In this document: positions 20,690 to 33,929 of the stretch, in pieces
Layout: each line of letters starts with the position of its first letter
Numbering within the stretch: the stretch's first letter is position 1
Assembly: GCF_034190915.1 (NCBI RefSeq)
Contig: NW_026947486.1
Span: 81,634,044 to 81,698,043, forward strand
Length of the DNA: 64,000 nt
Origin: Cavia porcellus
Lineage: Eukaryota > Chordata > Mammalia > Rodentia > Caviidae
Direction of reading: 5' to 3'
Translations under genes and position numbers: made by a program
Notes under the pieces: model-generated
Database searches by the model: none
What the model was told of the DNA's origin: nothing
The model's input: only the letters and a program-made list of their open reading frames with translations

Positions 20690-23600
20690 AAACAAACACA
20701 CAGGAGTGTGACACTGATTAAGAAAAACATAAGATTCCGAATTATAAGTGAATATCGATGGGACAATAAGCCTGCTTTCTGATGGGTTAATGCAGAAAAA
20801 GTCAGAGCTGTCTTTTGTTCCTGCTTTTATCTATGGCCAGAAGACTGGGTTTGCAAAGGATGTTGGGGGACATAAGACCTGGTAGAGAAAACCCACTTGG
20901 GTTTTAGGAACAGGGTGAAAATGGCTGAAGCCTTATAGACCTGTAAGCACAGACATGGGAATACTGAGTGTTTTCCAGGGAGGTTCGTTGTTTTCCTAGA
21001 GATGATGTGACCCAACTGTGGGGCTTGAGTGAGAGGTCAGAGACTGCAGCCGCTTCCAGCTGAGCCCTGTGTGGGATGGACGGGGGTGGGGAGAAAGGGA
21101 TGAGGAGCTGAACACGGCTGGTGCACACAGCCTAAGGCAGATGATCCAAGGCCCAAGAGCGGGCAGGGTCACTAAGAGACTGAATTTTTCTGAAGGAATC
21201 CTCTGTTTTCTCTCCCAAGCCACCACACTGCTTCAGCCTTACATACCCTCACCTACCAAAAGAAGAGAAGCCTGGAACAATAACATAAGTGTGCCATCGC
21301 AGCACTCAGGAGGCTGAGGCAGGAGGATCTCTGTGAGTCACAGGCCAGCCAAGTCCACAGAGTGAATTCAAGACCCACCTATACTACATAGCAAAAGCTA
21401 TTCCCCCAAAAAGAAAACAAAATGACAGCATACTGGCTGTTATTCAAAACGCCCTAGAGTGCAAAAAGATGATAGTGTTATCTTCATGTAAGCCAGGAGT
21501 CTACCAAAAGAAAAAGGCTTTCTGCTTGCAAAAGCAGGATGAAAGGATGAACCTCCTTCCCAGAAATCACTGCAAGATCCATGAAAATTTATCTCACTGG
21601 CCAAATAATAACGATCTTGGGTGCATTCCACAAAGGAAACTGAGGGTAAGTGTGCTAAGAAAAAGTTGCTGGTTAGGGAAAGATTCCCTTTCCTGGGGAG
21701 AACTCTACTGCTCTGTCTACATGAAAGGGAACACTGGAAGAATGTCAGTAAACCCTGAAATAAAGGTAATTCTTTCCAGAACTAAGTACTATCCTTAAGA
21801 TGAGGAGTAAGGAGAAGGTGTCAATGGTATGTGACTCTGGATGGTGTCCCCTCAAATTATGTAATACTAGATCAAGTACTGGGTTATATACCACAAAAGA
21901 AACTTTAAACATTGCTATTCACAAAGGAGAAGACTAGGAATGGGGGGTAGTTCAGTGGTAGAGGACATGCACAGAATACATGATGGCCTGGGTTTGATCT
22001 CGAGCACCATCCTGAAAAATTCATAAAGGTCACAGGAGGGGTAAGAACATTGTGGCTGTCTGCTTCTCATGGGACCTTCAGAGCCAGGCACCAGAAAGCT
22101 CCTGGGCTCCAAAGATGAGGAATGTAGTCACGGGAACCAAGACCCACACACAGACACTCCTGCTTTAAACAATGAGTTCTATTCCTGTGACCAGGATGTT
22201 CCCAGAATTCGTTCCCAAATGAGGAGCTGGGTACAGGACGTGTGTTCCAATATTAAGAACAAGGACATGCTCAAAGGAAACTTCAACTAGATGGCTTTGG
22301 TTGACCTCTGGATCCTAGGTGTGGTGCTGCAGCATATAATAGAACATAAAACTATGGTACCACACTGTACGGTACACTCAGCAAAAACTACACAACCGTA
22401 TAAACAAGGTGTGCTGCACAGAAGAGACATTGAGGCTCTATGCAGAAGATGGACAAACGTGGACAAAAGGCACTTGGAGGTCAGAGCAGCCATTGCACAG
22501 GGAGGTCATTACACGAGAAAGAGCCACAGAGCAAGGCAAAGTGAAGTGCAAACCACCAGACCAATTCCCCAGTAAGAGGCTTTGAGAAAGCAAACTGCAT
22601 CTTCCCTGGTACTCTGCACTGCTCCCACCGCAGGGCCAGTGAATAGGCATCTTGGGAGAGGCTCTAACCCCATGGGGGAAGGCGTCAAACCCAGAAAGAA
22701 TCATCCAGTGCCCACATGTCCTAACTCTTACCTCACTGGGAGACTGGATCACTGACCAAGATAGTCACCCACAGGGGCACCTGAGAAACTGAAAGTTAGA
22801 GTATCATTCAGAGATTCTTGATTGACTTAGGACCAACAGGCCTTTGAGAACAAAAGAAAGGCCACACACAGCACAGAGCCACTCGCAGAGGGCACCTGCA
22901 GTCACCACTGTACCTTGTATGTGGCCCTGCACTCACTGTCCCTTAGGACTGCGCTTTCCACACCTCGTGACTTTAATGTAAAACTCCTTGCAGGAAACTC
23001 ACTGCCAAAAATTACCTGAAAGCAAATGTTCATCTCAGAACACCTTAATGCTTTAGCACAGTGGTACTCACCTCTGCCTAACCCTCTGTGGACTTTGTTT
23101 CTACACTTTTAGTTTTACTCAAACCAGAGGATGAGAACTCGTGCGGCCACCAGTTGATTCCAAAGGCTGCTTCCCCGGAACTGTGCTCATGGAGCTGCAT
23201 TTTATTCTGGCTTTCAGTGGCTCTGGTGAAATGACCTGCTTTCAACTGTAAGGCACCAGGGAGTGGAGATCCACAACAGGGCTCACAAGACCAAGGTAAG
23301 ATGAGGAGAGGTACTCAGCATCTCTGCAAGGGTGATGATTTGGCCACTGGCCTGGGGATGGGACAGAAATGCACAGCAGCCTCTATGGCCTCTGTGGGAT
23401 TGAGTCCTAACTTTGCTAAGAAACAGCGGGACATCTGCTCAACAGCTGCCCCTGGGACCCTAGGTGCTCCCCAGCCAGGAGGACACAGAGCAGTCTTGGG
23501 AGCAAAGCATTTGGCTATGCGTCTGCCACCTTGCCACTCACCCAGGCCTCCTCTCTTGTAGAGCTACTCTCACAGTCCTTTGTTGCCACTAAACTCCTTA

Positions 23601-23944
23601 GTGTGGATGAGACCCAGTCTGCAGTGCACATGGAGTCCTCTCACCAGGGACCAGGCCGGCCTCTCTTGCACACAGGGGAGGTTCCCAAATGACACCACAC
23701 TGTTGAGGAAGCAATGGTACAGTTTCCAGGAACAGAGAAATAAGCAATAAATCTTGCTCTTTCATAACTCAAAATAGCATTAGAAGACTGATTTCCAAGG
23801 CCTCTTGAGGTTAACTCAAGAAGACATTTCATCATAGGAGATTTCATCATCATTCTGTTGAAATGACGTTAGCTCTGCACATTTTATCCACCTGTAACAA
23901 ACCCCATACAGAACAGGAAAACATAAATGCTAAGAATTCACAAC
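20690..23944. repeat. Duplicated 3' flank of copy B
   Basis: Collinear with 73-3,529. It lacks the GAA expansion. The counterpart of the 222-codon ORF is cut into two pieces here (22,069-22,290 and 22,291-22,575). It carries the shared B1-like SINE (about 21,270-21,415) and ID-like SINE (about 21,935-22,020). No gene seen. Confidence 0.75.
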
Positions 23945-26900
23945 TTTATTGCAAACACCAGTGTTATGAACAGCATTATGAAATAGAAAAACAGTTTAGC
24001 GAACAACGACAAAAAAACTTCAAGCAGAATCTGCTTCTTCAAACAGGATGGCATCCTAGAGCAGCTCTTCCTCCTCCTCAGTGACAGTGTGGTCCTGGGG
24101 ATCAGGTGGTGCTCTCCTGAGCAGACCTTCCCTCACAGCTTTCCAGTATTTGGCTCTCTGTTTCTTAAACCAAACCTGAAGGTAGAGGGGAAAACTGACA
24201 GGGTTAGTACACAGGAATCATTATCATAAAGGCACATACACACCATATAACTTCCTATGAAACTGACACTTAAGATTGCAGGTGTCAAGCTACTTTCTTG
24301 AGACTCAAACACCTTAGGGGACTGAGGATGGACATCAGTGGGGGATCACAAGCCTAGTCTACACAGGGCCTTGAGTTCCTTCTGAAGCTCAGGACAATAA
24401 AAATAACTGTAGAAAAATAATCACACCTCTTCTTCAACATCCTTAGTGAGCACCAGCTCCATGCCCTGCTGAGGAACAGGGATAGAAGGTGTCCCTTCTG
24501 CTCCCCAGCTCACTATCCTGAATAGTTTCTTCCAGCTGTGGGACATAGGCCCCGATGAAAAATTGCACCAATGATGAGCAAGAAATCCAGGGCTCCTGAG
24601 AGATAAAGCAACTTAGCAGCCTGACTGCTGACATGACACTGGCCAGCTGCTCCTGCTCGGAAGGAGGAGCCCCACCACGTGTAGGGGCATTATCATGGCG
24701 TGCAGGGTTCTGTAGGTAAAGTCCTAAGCAGGGAGACAGCTCCCAGTTTGACAATCCCACCTTCAGTGAGAAGGAAAGTACCGGCAGCATGGAATATGTG
24801 GGCCATTTTGAAAGAGGTTCCACTCAAGGAAAGGTCAGGACCCTCCATCCCATGTAGCCCTTTGACGGCTAAAGGCAGTCAGTGGGACAGGGAGCCTGGA
24901 CAGTGCTTTGACTGGTAGCCTGTCGTATAGCGCAAGTTGACAACCCATCATTCCAAGTGAACTTAAACTCCCTAGTCCTTGGCATCCAAGCTTTTAGGAG
25001 AAAGAAAATCGCCATGGTAACCAAAAGTCTGTTTTCTCCCTCCAGTCTGCCACACCCCTAAGACAAAGTCAGCTCACAGCATTTCATCAGCTCTTCCAAG
25101 TCCTGGATCAGCCTGCCTGGCACCCAAAGTCCCACTGCCCCACCTGGGCAAGCACGGCCCGGCCCTGGTCCCAAGACACAAAAGTGAAAGTGCTTCCAGG
25201 AAAAGGAGTCCCCAGCAGTGACTAGGAGCAGAAGGGGCCACACCTCTGTGACACAGTCCTCTGCAGCCAGACCAAGAACTGTGCCCTATGTCACTGTGCT
25301 CTCAGGCCATCTGGGACTCCCAGTTCTGCACGATTGACAAGGACTTAAATATTTGTGAAGCTGCCGTACTGCACATTTTAACGACACAAATGGCCTACTT
25401 TCCCTGTCTCACATCTGCTTCCCCACAAGGTTACACCTCTCAAGAAGCTCAAGGTTAGCAGGGCTGGTGTGCAACGCAGACAAAGTGCCCCCTGGTGGCT
25501 TCTGCATCTACACAGCAGCATGCACAGTGCAGTGTCACAAGAGTGCTGACATCAGGTCTTCATCCAGAGCCTCACTTCCTACCAGTATATCACCACGCAC
25601 AGGAGAGAGGGACCATGCCTGAGGTTGTTGGGAACTTCAGGCAGCGGAAATGTCACACACTAACAACTTTCCCCTGCTTCACTGCTTTGTTGCAGCTCCT
25701 GTTCCCTCAGGACTCCAGTCAGAGAGGCCCACAGCAGGGTGGGGAGAAAGCCCCTCCACACCTAGGATCAGCTGTGCTTGGGATTTGTCAGGCAGCCTGA
25801 GAAAATGCTCCCCACTCCTTCCCCACATCTTCGAGCTGAGACAGGCTGTGTAGACCAGGCCTGTGCATTGGGATGTCAGCGCTCAGTGTCCCGCTGTGCT
25901 GGGCTGCCCCTGAGCCCCATCAGCACATGCTCAGCCCATTTCCCCACTGCTCCCTGTCCTGAACTCTGCAACAGCGCTGCTGATGAGCTCATCCTGATTT
26001 TCTCACCCATGCCCTGCTTTTTACGCTGCATCTCCTGGGCTCTTCCATCTCACATAGGTTTTCTCTGACCCCAGGACCTCTCATTCTGCTCAGCACTGCC
26101 TGAAGGAAAAAGAGCTCTGGGAAATTATGTCCAGGTCAAATTAACCTTGAATTCAGGACCATGCCATCTATTGTTCTGTGAAACCCAAACCCTCAACCAT
26201 TAGACCGTAAAAGAAAAAGCACACCTCTGCATGTTAAAAACCATTCTTAAAAATTTCACTTACGAATTTAATTATGACTTTTAAGGCATCTTTTGAGTGC
26301 TGGCATTTTTCTCTATCCATTTCACCTTTCTTCAGTTATCCAAACTTTGCACCATAGGACTCTTTTCCCATATTGTACTATTTACATCAAATTTTAAAGG
26401 CTTCAATCCTATGCCCTGCTCAACCATATTCTGTCTATTTGGGGAAAGTTTCCACATAGACATTGCAATGTACACAGAGAAATTTAAATTGGGATCTTCT
26501 ACTCTCCCCTTACTTTAGATAAACTTACAAAAAAAAGAAAACCAGGCAACTAAGCTTTCACACTACCTTCCTTCAACACCTTCAGCTCAACTAGACATCT
26601 GATACTTGCCTAGAGATCATTTTCTGTGTGCGTTCAGTCTCTCTTCCCAGCATTAATCAATGCTAGCTTTAGAGAAAGAGCTCAGTGGTAGAGCCCTAGG
26701 CACTGACATGTGACGTCCTGAGTTCTATGCCCAGCATGAAAGAGAAAATCGGAGAGAAAGATGCAGCCATCAAATGATTCTTACCACACTCATGCTTACC
26801 TAAGTTATTATGCTTACATTCAAGTCGCTTCCCACAACAGAACCCACCTTTAACCTTGCCTTCCCCTGTACTCACTTGGATACCTTGAAGCTCAAACTGA

Positions 26901-29884
26901 GCCCCAACACGACTGCATGGGAAACGCACCCTAACATACACCAGTCCTCCAGTGAGGACAACCTGCTTTAGCAAATCCAGACATACAGACGTTCCCCATT
27001 TAACACGTGAGGTCTACGCATTTGATTAGGTTGTGAAATGAATAGTTTGCTAAGTGGGGAATTTGATATTGTATGTACACTGCAATATTCAGAGCAAAGG
27101 AATATGCGACCTGAGGCCTTTTTTATGTGCATAACTTGTACATGCATTAAGGGATAACAGAACATCTAAACACAATACTGCACGGGACAGTCAGAAAACA
27201 TTACTGTCTGCTTGCACAATAAGACAGGACAAGAAATGACACCAGCTTCACAACATCCAGGAAATCTATGTCCTTAAGCAACACGGAGATGGGCCACCCT
27301 GCCAGTGGGCTTTTCTAGGGTTCACTGACCTTCACTCTGGATTCAGGCACATTCAGGGCACTTGCCAGCTCCATTCTGTGGAGACAAAACCACAAATGTT
27401 CCACGTTCAGTGATCTGGATGAGGCAGGCAGTGTTCTGCACGACTGGAATATCACACAGGCACTGTGTGGTGGGCTGCACACTGCAGTCACCCTCCCAGG
27501 GCCCCAAGAACATTTTTCTCTTTCCCCGAGAAAAAGGCCTCATCAGCAATGCTTTCACCCCTCACATTAGTTAAGTTTACCCTGTCAGGGATATTTAAAT
27601 GCATTATATTGAGAAAATAATACTGAATGTAGAAATCTATGATAAAAAAGAATACAGAGTTTTATTTTATGGAAAACAATAACAAAATTTTTTAAAAAGA
27701 GACTAACAATACTTAATACATAGAGTTTTCTTCAAAGTAGTTTCTCAAATTTCAATATATTGGTAAAAATAATTCTCCAAATGGTATTTGCACAATTTTT
27801 TCTGTGAACTCATAGAAGCTACTAATATATGTAGCTTGTTATCTTCCCCTTTGGCTTCATTCCTTTCCCCATTCAAAAACATTAGTTTTCTTCCCTTTTG
27901 AGGAGCAAGCCTATAGCACAAAAGTATCCCATTCTACCTACTCTGTTTTTGAGGAAAATTTATTTACAGTAGAGGTCATGCAATCAAGAAATGCAAAGCT
28001 GGGCATGATGGCTCATGCTTGTAATCCCAGCACTCAGGAGGCTGAGGCAGGAGGGTCTTTGCAAGTTCAATACCAGGCTGGACTACAAAGTGAGCCCAGG
28101 ACCAGGATGAACTGCAAGAACTTTTCTCAAAAAAGACAAAAAAGAAGAGGAACAAGAAGGAGGAGCAAGACTTATAAAAAATTGACAGTGTGGAATATAA
28201 ACATTTCCTTGAGTCAACAAATCCAGTCAAGACATTGAAAAGAAATCCACAGAAGGAGACTACATATGCAAAGCACATCTCATACAGAGACACAGTGACA
28301 CCTCCCACAAGACAATATGGTACAATCACCTGTGGGGTTTAGACATCAGAAATGACTCAGTGAGACATTTCTCCAAAGAGACTAGAGAGAATAGCAGAAA
28401 GCAGGAGGAAACAGGCTCCAAATAACTAGCCTCTAACGCACATCCAAACAACAGGGATGTCCATCACCCCATCATCTGGACCACTAGCAAACCTGGGAAA
28501 TCATAAGCACGCTGAGCTCATGGAGAAACCAGGATCTTGGGCACTGTGAAAAGGAATGTCTGCTTCCATATCCTCTCTTGCAACAGTCTTGTGAGGCCTC
28601 AAAGCATAAACACAGAATTCTATGATTTAATGATTTCATTTCTAAGAATGTCTCCAAAACACTGAAATCTGGATATTCACAGCTATTTGTCAGGCAAACT
28701 CACAACAGCACTATTCACAAAAGCAGCTTCTCCTCAGACAAATGAGCAACAAGGATGATTATATGCAAGGGAATATTACCTGATATTTAAAAAGGAACTT
28801 TTGACACATGCTGAAGGGTGGCTGTGCAGTGGGGATATATGAACTGAAACAAGAGGGCACAAAAAAGTAACAGGCTATGGTTGTACTTAGACCTTGCTTG
28901 TGGAGAACTCAATCTCACAGACCAAAACCCTACAGTCTACATTGTAAGTAACTGAGGGGATGGAGGAAATGCGAGGCATTTCAGGTGCATAGTTTGCTTT
29001 GGTAAGGTGTTGAATGTTCCGGAGATCTGTTTCACAGCAACGTGAACACAGCTGACACTGCTGACAACTAAACCATGACATGAAAATACCCAGCACTGCT
29101 TATTTCTATGCTTCACAGTGGTTCTCACAGCAAAGTCCTAGTGTGTGCTTCTCATACCACAAAATGCAAACAAAACAAAGTGGAGTCTCCACCAACCAGT
29201 TTCCAGCCTGGAATCACAACAATACTATAAGAAGGTTCTGAACTTGGTTCACAAGGCAACATCCCACTAAAGCTCAAACACAGGCAGGAGAAGACCCCAG
29301 GTGCTCTCAGCTCAAGAGCAGAAAGAGGGCAGCAGGAGAGAGAGAGAAAGTCACCTGGAACAGAGCCCATTCCCCCTAAAGCCTGGGTGCACCCCCAAGA
29401 CATCAGCTCACCTCCTGAGGCCATCTGGGTACTTCGTGTCCTGGAAAACAGCTTCCAGCACCTGCACTTGCCCGACTGTGAAGCTAAACTTCATTGGTTG
29501 CTGCTTTGGTTGGTCCGGCTGTCGACGCCCGGCATTCACAGGACGCTGCTCAGCCACCTTCAGTTGCTTGGGCTCCTCTTCACCCTGATCCGTATCGGAG
29601 TCGGTGTCATCTTCCTGGCTCATGTCAAACTCTTGAGTTAGGTTATGATCTTCCTCATCGGAGTCATCATCATCCAGGTAGCAACTGAGGAGGTCGTCTG
29701 CTTCGAAGCCGGGAGCTCCTTCACTAAAGTAAGCACACTGGGCTGTGGCAGAAACACCTGGTGCAGGTCCCGCGCTGATTTCCAGTTCCCAGAACTCTGG
29801 GATGAGGGAGCGGACAACACGGCTTTTGCGCTTCCGTTCCATGGCCGCCATTCGCCGAAAGTCACGAGGCCTCCTCTGCTGCAA
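23945..29884 (-). CDS. Rhox: Rhox-type homeobox gene, copy B (open, divergent)
   Basis: Minus-strand gene with exons at 29,412-29,884, 27,330-27,375 and 24,056-24,175, canonical splice sites, and AATAAA at 23,945-23,950. Three in-frame ATGs occur (29,884, 29,851, 29,842). The last has the best context (GCGGCCATGG) and gives 198 residues; the first gives 212. The N-terminus is acidic, with DDDDSDEED and later DTDSDTDQGEEE, as in many Rhox proteins. The homeodomain runs from about FSFTVGQVQVLEAVF through MELASALNVPESRVK to VWFKKQRAKYW. It keeps L16, F20, W48, F49 and R53 but has Lys at position 51, where nearly all homeodomains have Asn, and Gln at 52. The tail is short and acidic, ending EEEEELL. 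Family role: nuclear regulator in reproductive tissue. DNA binding may be weakened or altered; this is inference. The open frame over three exons suggests a functional or recently functional gene. Confidence 0.85.
24056..24175 (-). CDS. Rhox: Copy B exon 3
   Basis: Acceptor CTTCAG; 39 codons then TAG at 24,056-24,058. It encodes VWFKKQRAKYWK and a tail with a run of five Glu. AAG AAA CAG at homeodomain positions 50 to 52 replaces AAG AAT CGG of C and D. Confidence 0.88.
   Translation of the reverse strand, partial: VWFKKQRAKYWKAVREGLLRRAPPDPQDHTVTEEEEELL
24176..27329 (-). other. Intron 2 of copy B
   Basis: 3,154 bp, without genes. It aligns with intron 2 of A once the L1 in A is removed. 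An ID-like piece lies at about 26,665-26,750 (GCTCAGTGGTAGAGCCCTAG). Confidence 0.75.
27330..27375 (-). CDS. Rhox: Copy B exon 2, 46 nt
   Basis: Between CTCCACAG and GTCAGT; reads MELASALNVPESRVK after the split Arg codon. Confidence 0.9.
27376..29411 (-). other. Intron 1 of copy B
   Basis: 2,036 bp, longer than in the other copies mainly because of the B1-like SINE at 27,995-28,145 and A/T-rich DNA at 27,600-27,960. It carries the shared ancient L1 relic at about 28,640-29,000. No gene. Confidence 0.75.
27995..28145 (+). mobile_element. B1-like SINE
   Basis: A well-kept copy: GCTGGGCATGATGGCTCATG, then GTAATCCCAGCACTCAGGAG, and an A-rich end. It is absent from intron 1 of A, C and D, so it is specific to B. 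Confidence 0.85.
29412..29884 (-). CDS. Rhox: Copy B exon 1
   Basis: Open from the upstream ATG to the GGAG/GTGAGC donor in phase 2, ending in homeodomain residues TKYPDGLR. The part before the homeodomain bears no clear similarity to exon 1 of A, C or D apart from its position. Confidence 0.88.
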
Positions 29885-30300
29885 ACGTGGTTCAAAGCAG
29901 TGACTCTTGGGAACAGCGTCCTGGCAAAGGGGTGGAGCTTGAGCTTGCCATTGGTTATAGGGCTGTTGCTAGGCATTTGGCTGTCTGCACGCAGCACGAG
30001 TTCTCGTGAAGTCAGCTAGTAGCTAACTGGTTACTGCCACGCCTCACTGTGTGCTGTCACAGAGTAGCAATACTGAAAGGGAGTGTCCAAAAAAGGCGCC
30101 AAGCGATGGGAAAAAAACGTACTGTTATTGCACATGTGCACGAGAAATATGCAGCTAGCTCCTGAGCTACCTGAGTGCACCGGATGCATCCCAGAGGCAT
30201 GTGAGCAAGGGACTGGGTAGCCGTGTAAGCTGATTAGGAAGTGAAGGGGAGGGCTGAGAACTCACACTGACACCACATCACCTCTGGGAATGCTGGTAGA
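29885..30300 (-). promoter_or_regulatory. Upstream region of copy B
   Basis: On the gene strand, TATAACCAATGGC lies near 29,950, giving a CCAAT box next to an A/T-rich motif. The region holds several CG dinucleotides. Promoter function is inferred from position only. Confidence 0.35.
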
Positions 30301-32642
30301 CTGCACCCACCACTCACTACATGCTGCCTGTGAGTATCTTAGCATCCTGAAACCCTCTCAGTATCTTGGCCTAAGTACCTCTATCTCGAAATGTCCCACA
30401 CATCCTCCACCTCGAAATGTCTTGAGTATGGCATGTGCATAGCTGCTAGATAACTGGAAACACTCAAAAGCTGACAACTGCAGATGTGCTGACCCTGAGC
30501 CAGCTCAGCAGATGACAGTGCCAATCACAGCCTGCCTGAAGGCAGACACACCCAGGAGAAAGGTTAGAGAAGGCAGAGCTTTTCAAGCTCCATTGTCTAT
30601 CCTGACACCACCACCACAAAAACAGTGCATATTGTGTCTGGAAATGACACTGGACTCCTTGAAATGAGCTCCTGTAGCTGCGAAGGTCTACTAGACTTGT
30701 AGCACCATGCTGTGTCCCTGGAAGTGTGCCCTCTGTTGCTGTAATTGCTTCCAGCAACAGCACAGCCAGAGAATACAAGGGTATTGGACAGAGGGCTCTG
30801 GCCTGGGAGAAGGCCAGTTCTGTTCAATGTAATCCTCTCTCCCCCATAGAAACTTTTCAGCTGACTACACCCCCTCCTTGGCCCACTCCTGACTCTGCTC
30901 TGCCACCTCTGTCTGCCTCCTTCTTTGGGGCAGGATTTTTCCAATGATAACTCGGATGTTAATCATTGGCCTCTCTGGCAATCAGAAAGTCCCCCTGAAC
31001 TGGCCACTCTAGGATGTTGAAGATGGTCGGAGGAGGAAGGAGAGGCAAGCTAGTGAGAAGGGTAGAGAAGCCCAAGGTTTTCAAGCTGCATTGCCCATCC
31101 TGTCAACACTGGAAACGATGCATATCATGTCTGGAAATGACACTGGACTCCTTGAAATTAGCTCCTGTAGCTGTGAAGGTCTAAAAGACTTGGAGCACCA
31201 TGCTGTGTCCCTGGAAGTGCGCCCTCTTGCTGTAATTACTTCCAGCAGCAGCACAGCCAGAGAAGACAAGGGTATTGGCCAGAGGGCTCTGTCCTGGGAA
31301 AGAGTGAAGGCTTTCCAGGGAGCACTGCCCAGGGTGCTGACACTAAATGAACACTCTGTTAGCTCAGGAATGTCACTGGTAGCCCATGAAATCAGCAGCG
31401 GGAACAGGGACTGCAAAGCCTGGGGAGCCTGATGGCCTCTTGTGTGATTAGCTTGTGGAGCCACATGGCCCATGCACAGGAGGCCTTCAGTAACTGTGAT
31501 ATCACCAGGGTAGCAGTGTGGGCCCAGAGATCAAGGACATTCCTGGACTCTTGGTCATACAAGTGGAAATTCACCAGCTTCCATCCTGAGGCCCAGACAG
31601 CTTCTGTTCCAGCAATCTACCAGTCATCAGCCAGAGTTTTTTGGCCTGCCCTCTGGCCTCTTCCTGGTGATGCAGATACACACAGGGTGCTGGGCCTGCC
31701 CTGCTAAGGCACTGTCTTGGTGTGAACCCCTTGAATTCTGACAGCTGAAAAGTGTCAAACAAACCACATGATGCATTTGGTGAGCTGTGGGTGTGCTCCT
31801 CTGTGGAAGTGATCCTTTAAAACCACTGGCTATTTTGCAATGCATATACTCCCAGGTACCCTCCGGGACAGAGCCAGGCTTACATGTTGCCCAGTGAGAC
31901 CCTTTAGGAGGGTGAGCATTCCCAGTTCCACCTTAAAACACTCAAAGCCTTCGTTTACTTTTTAATATTAGTTTTTGAGACACGACTTCACTCTGTAATC
32001 CTGGAGGAACTTAAATTCTCTACACAGCACAGGCAGGACCCAAACGTTCTATCCTCTTGCTTCAGCCTCCCGTCCTCTCAAATTACAAGCATGGGACACC
32101 TCCCATACATGTTCTTACACCTTGGAAACTAGTGTGACATTTATGAACACCCATAGACACAGAACTTATTAACATTTTCTCTTCCCATTCTTGACTGTGA
32201 ACTTTTCTAGGTGCAATATATTAACTTCATGGACAATTTTTAAAATTGCAATCTTTAGTAAAAATGGGTTCATGTCTTCCTAGGCAGAGCACACAGAAGA
32301 GAGAAGCGTCCTTTTCTACATGTCAGATTTCCAGTGATGATAAACATTCTGTCCTTGACCAAACACTAAAAGGCCTCCGAGCTCTTTTGCAGCTGGACCT
32401 GAGTGTGTGCCTTCGTCACTGTGCTTCTGCATGGTCCCATTTTAGCAAAACCGCAGCTCAGTCTGTTTAACCACTCACATCCCTGATCCCTTTGAGTATC
32501 TGATCAGGACCCTCCTCCTTTCCCATTCCCAGGGCATGTGTCATCATGCTGCTCCAGCTTGGCCAAGGATCCTATTGGCTTGGTTTATCCAGAGTCCACC
32601 ATTACCCCGGTTATTTCTCTTTATACAGTTCAATACCTTGAG

Positions 32643-32678
<36 letters not shown>

Positions 32679-33680
32679 TTATATTTATATTTGTATTTAT
32701 ATTTACAATACAGCCGATTTAACATGTACCTTCACAGTGAGCTATGTCCCCAACCCATATTTAATTTTTAATTTTGAGACAGCATGTGGCCAAATCGCTA
32801 AATTCTTCAAAATTGCAATCCGGCCTCAGCCTTCCACTGTGTGTGCCACCAAGTCAGTGAAAATCTTTTGTCTTTACCAGTTTTTGGTGCTGTCACTTGA
32901 ACAATATCAGATTCATCAAGAGACTCCAGGATCCCTCACACAGAAGCCCCAGCACACACAAGTGAATCCATCTCTTCCCTTCTGATCCAGGGATTTGGGA
33001 TCCACGGACACACCAGCAGGCTGAAGCATTGCTCCAGACAGACTTGAGCAGCTGACTGGACCTCACCACTAAGATTTCCAGCACAGCCCCTGAAGCTGGG
33101 CTGGAGTCCCAGGCCTCCTTTGAAAGGCATCACCTAGGCACAAAGGCCGCTTGCAGGACATCTGTCTGGAGAATCTTTGGGCCAGAAAATGGTTTGCCTT
33201 CGTTTTGTGAGCCAGTTCTGTTCAATGTAATCCTGTCTCCCCCATAGAAACTTCTCAGCTGACTACACCCCCTCCTTGGCCCACTCCTGACTCTGCTCTG
33301 CCACCTCTGTCTGCCTCCTTCTTTGGGGCAGGATTTTTCCAATGATAACTTGGATATTCATCATTGGCCTCTCTTGCAACCACAAAGTCCCCCTGAACTG
33401 GCCACTCTAGGATGTCTCCCTTCTCACTAGCTGTGCCTCTCCTTCCTCCTCCGACCATCTTCAACCCCGTCATCACTTGCTTTGTCTCCTTTAATGGGGC
33501 CATGCAAGGCCTCCCTCCTCCACCCCTTCCTCTCTGCCTGCCAGATTTTCCCTCCCACTTCAGCCCTCTGCTGTCTACACTCGCTTTCCCTTTAGGCTCT
33601 CTGGCCCACTGGGGCTCTGGGGGAACTGAGGGTCCCTGCAGAGATATATGGGTTTGTATTGCTCACTCATGAAATATGTT
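30300..33680. other. Spacer with local duplications and an inversion, no gene recognised
   Basis: 30,608-30,800 is repeated at 31,098-31,285. 30,812-31,014 is repeated directly at 33,208-33,415. The next part, 31,015-31,063, appears inverted at 33,416-33,465. A minus-strand SINE lies at about 31,960-32,105. The repeated units may be LTR or other element pieces that I do not recognise. No convincing coding sequence. Confidence 0.65.
32644..32679. repeat. (CA)n microsatellite
   Basis: About 18 CA units followed by a TTTATA-rich stretch. Confidence 0.97.
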
Positions 33681-33929
33681 CTAGAGTGAAAGCAAAACCC
33701 TGACGCACAAATGGGAGCAGGCTGATTGGAAACAGCTGGACAATTCTGCCACTGAGATGGGCTCTGGAGACATTGCACTAGCCACACCATGGCGCCTCAG
33801 CCTAACCCTACAGTGCAGGCAGCCTCCTCTGTAAGATTCCACAGGAGGGGAAAAAGAAAAGCTTGAAATTCCTCTTAAAAATGCTAGGAAAAAACATAGA
33901 AACATATATAGATAGATTGAAGTTTGACT

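Larger units (their letters stand above)
18830..20690. other. SINE-rich spacer without genes
   Basis: I see no coding sequence. It holds B1-like SINEs at about 18,985-19,130, 19,335-19,480, 20,395-20,510 and 20,580-20,700, separated by unrecognised sequence. It separates the exon-less remnant from the B unit. Confidence 0.6.
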
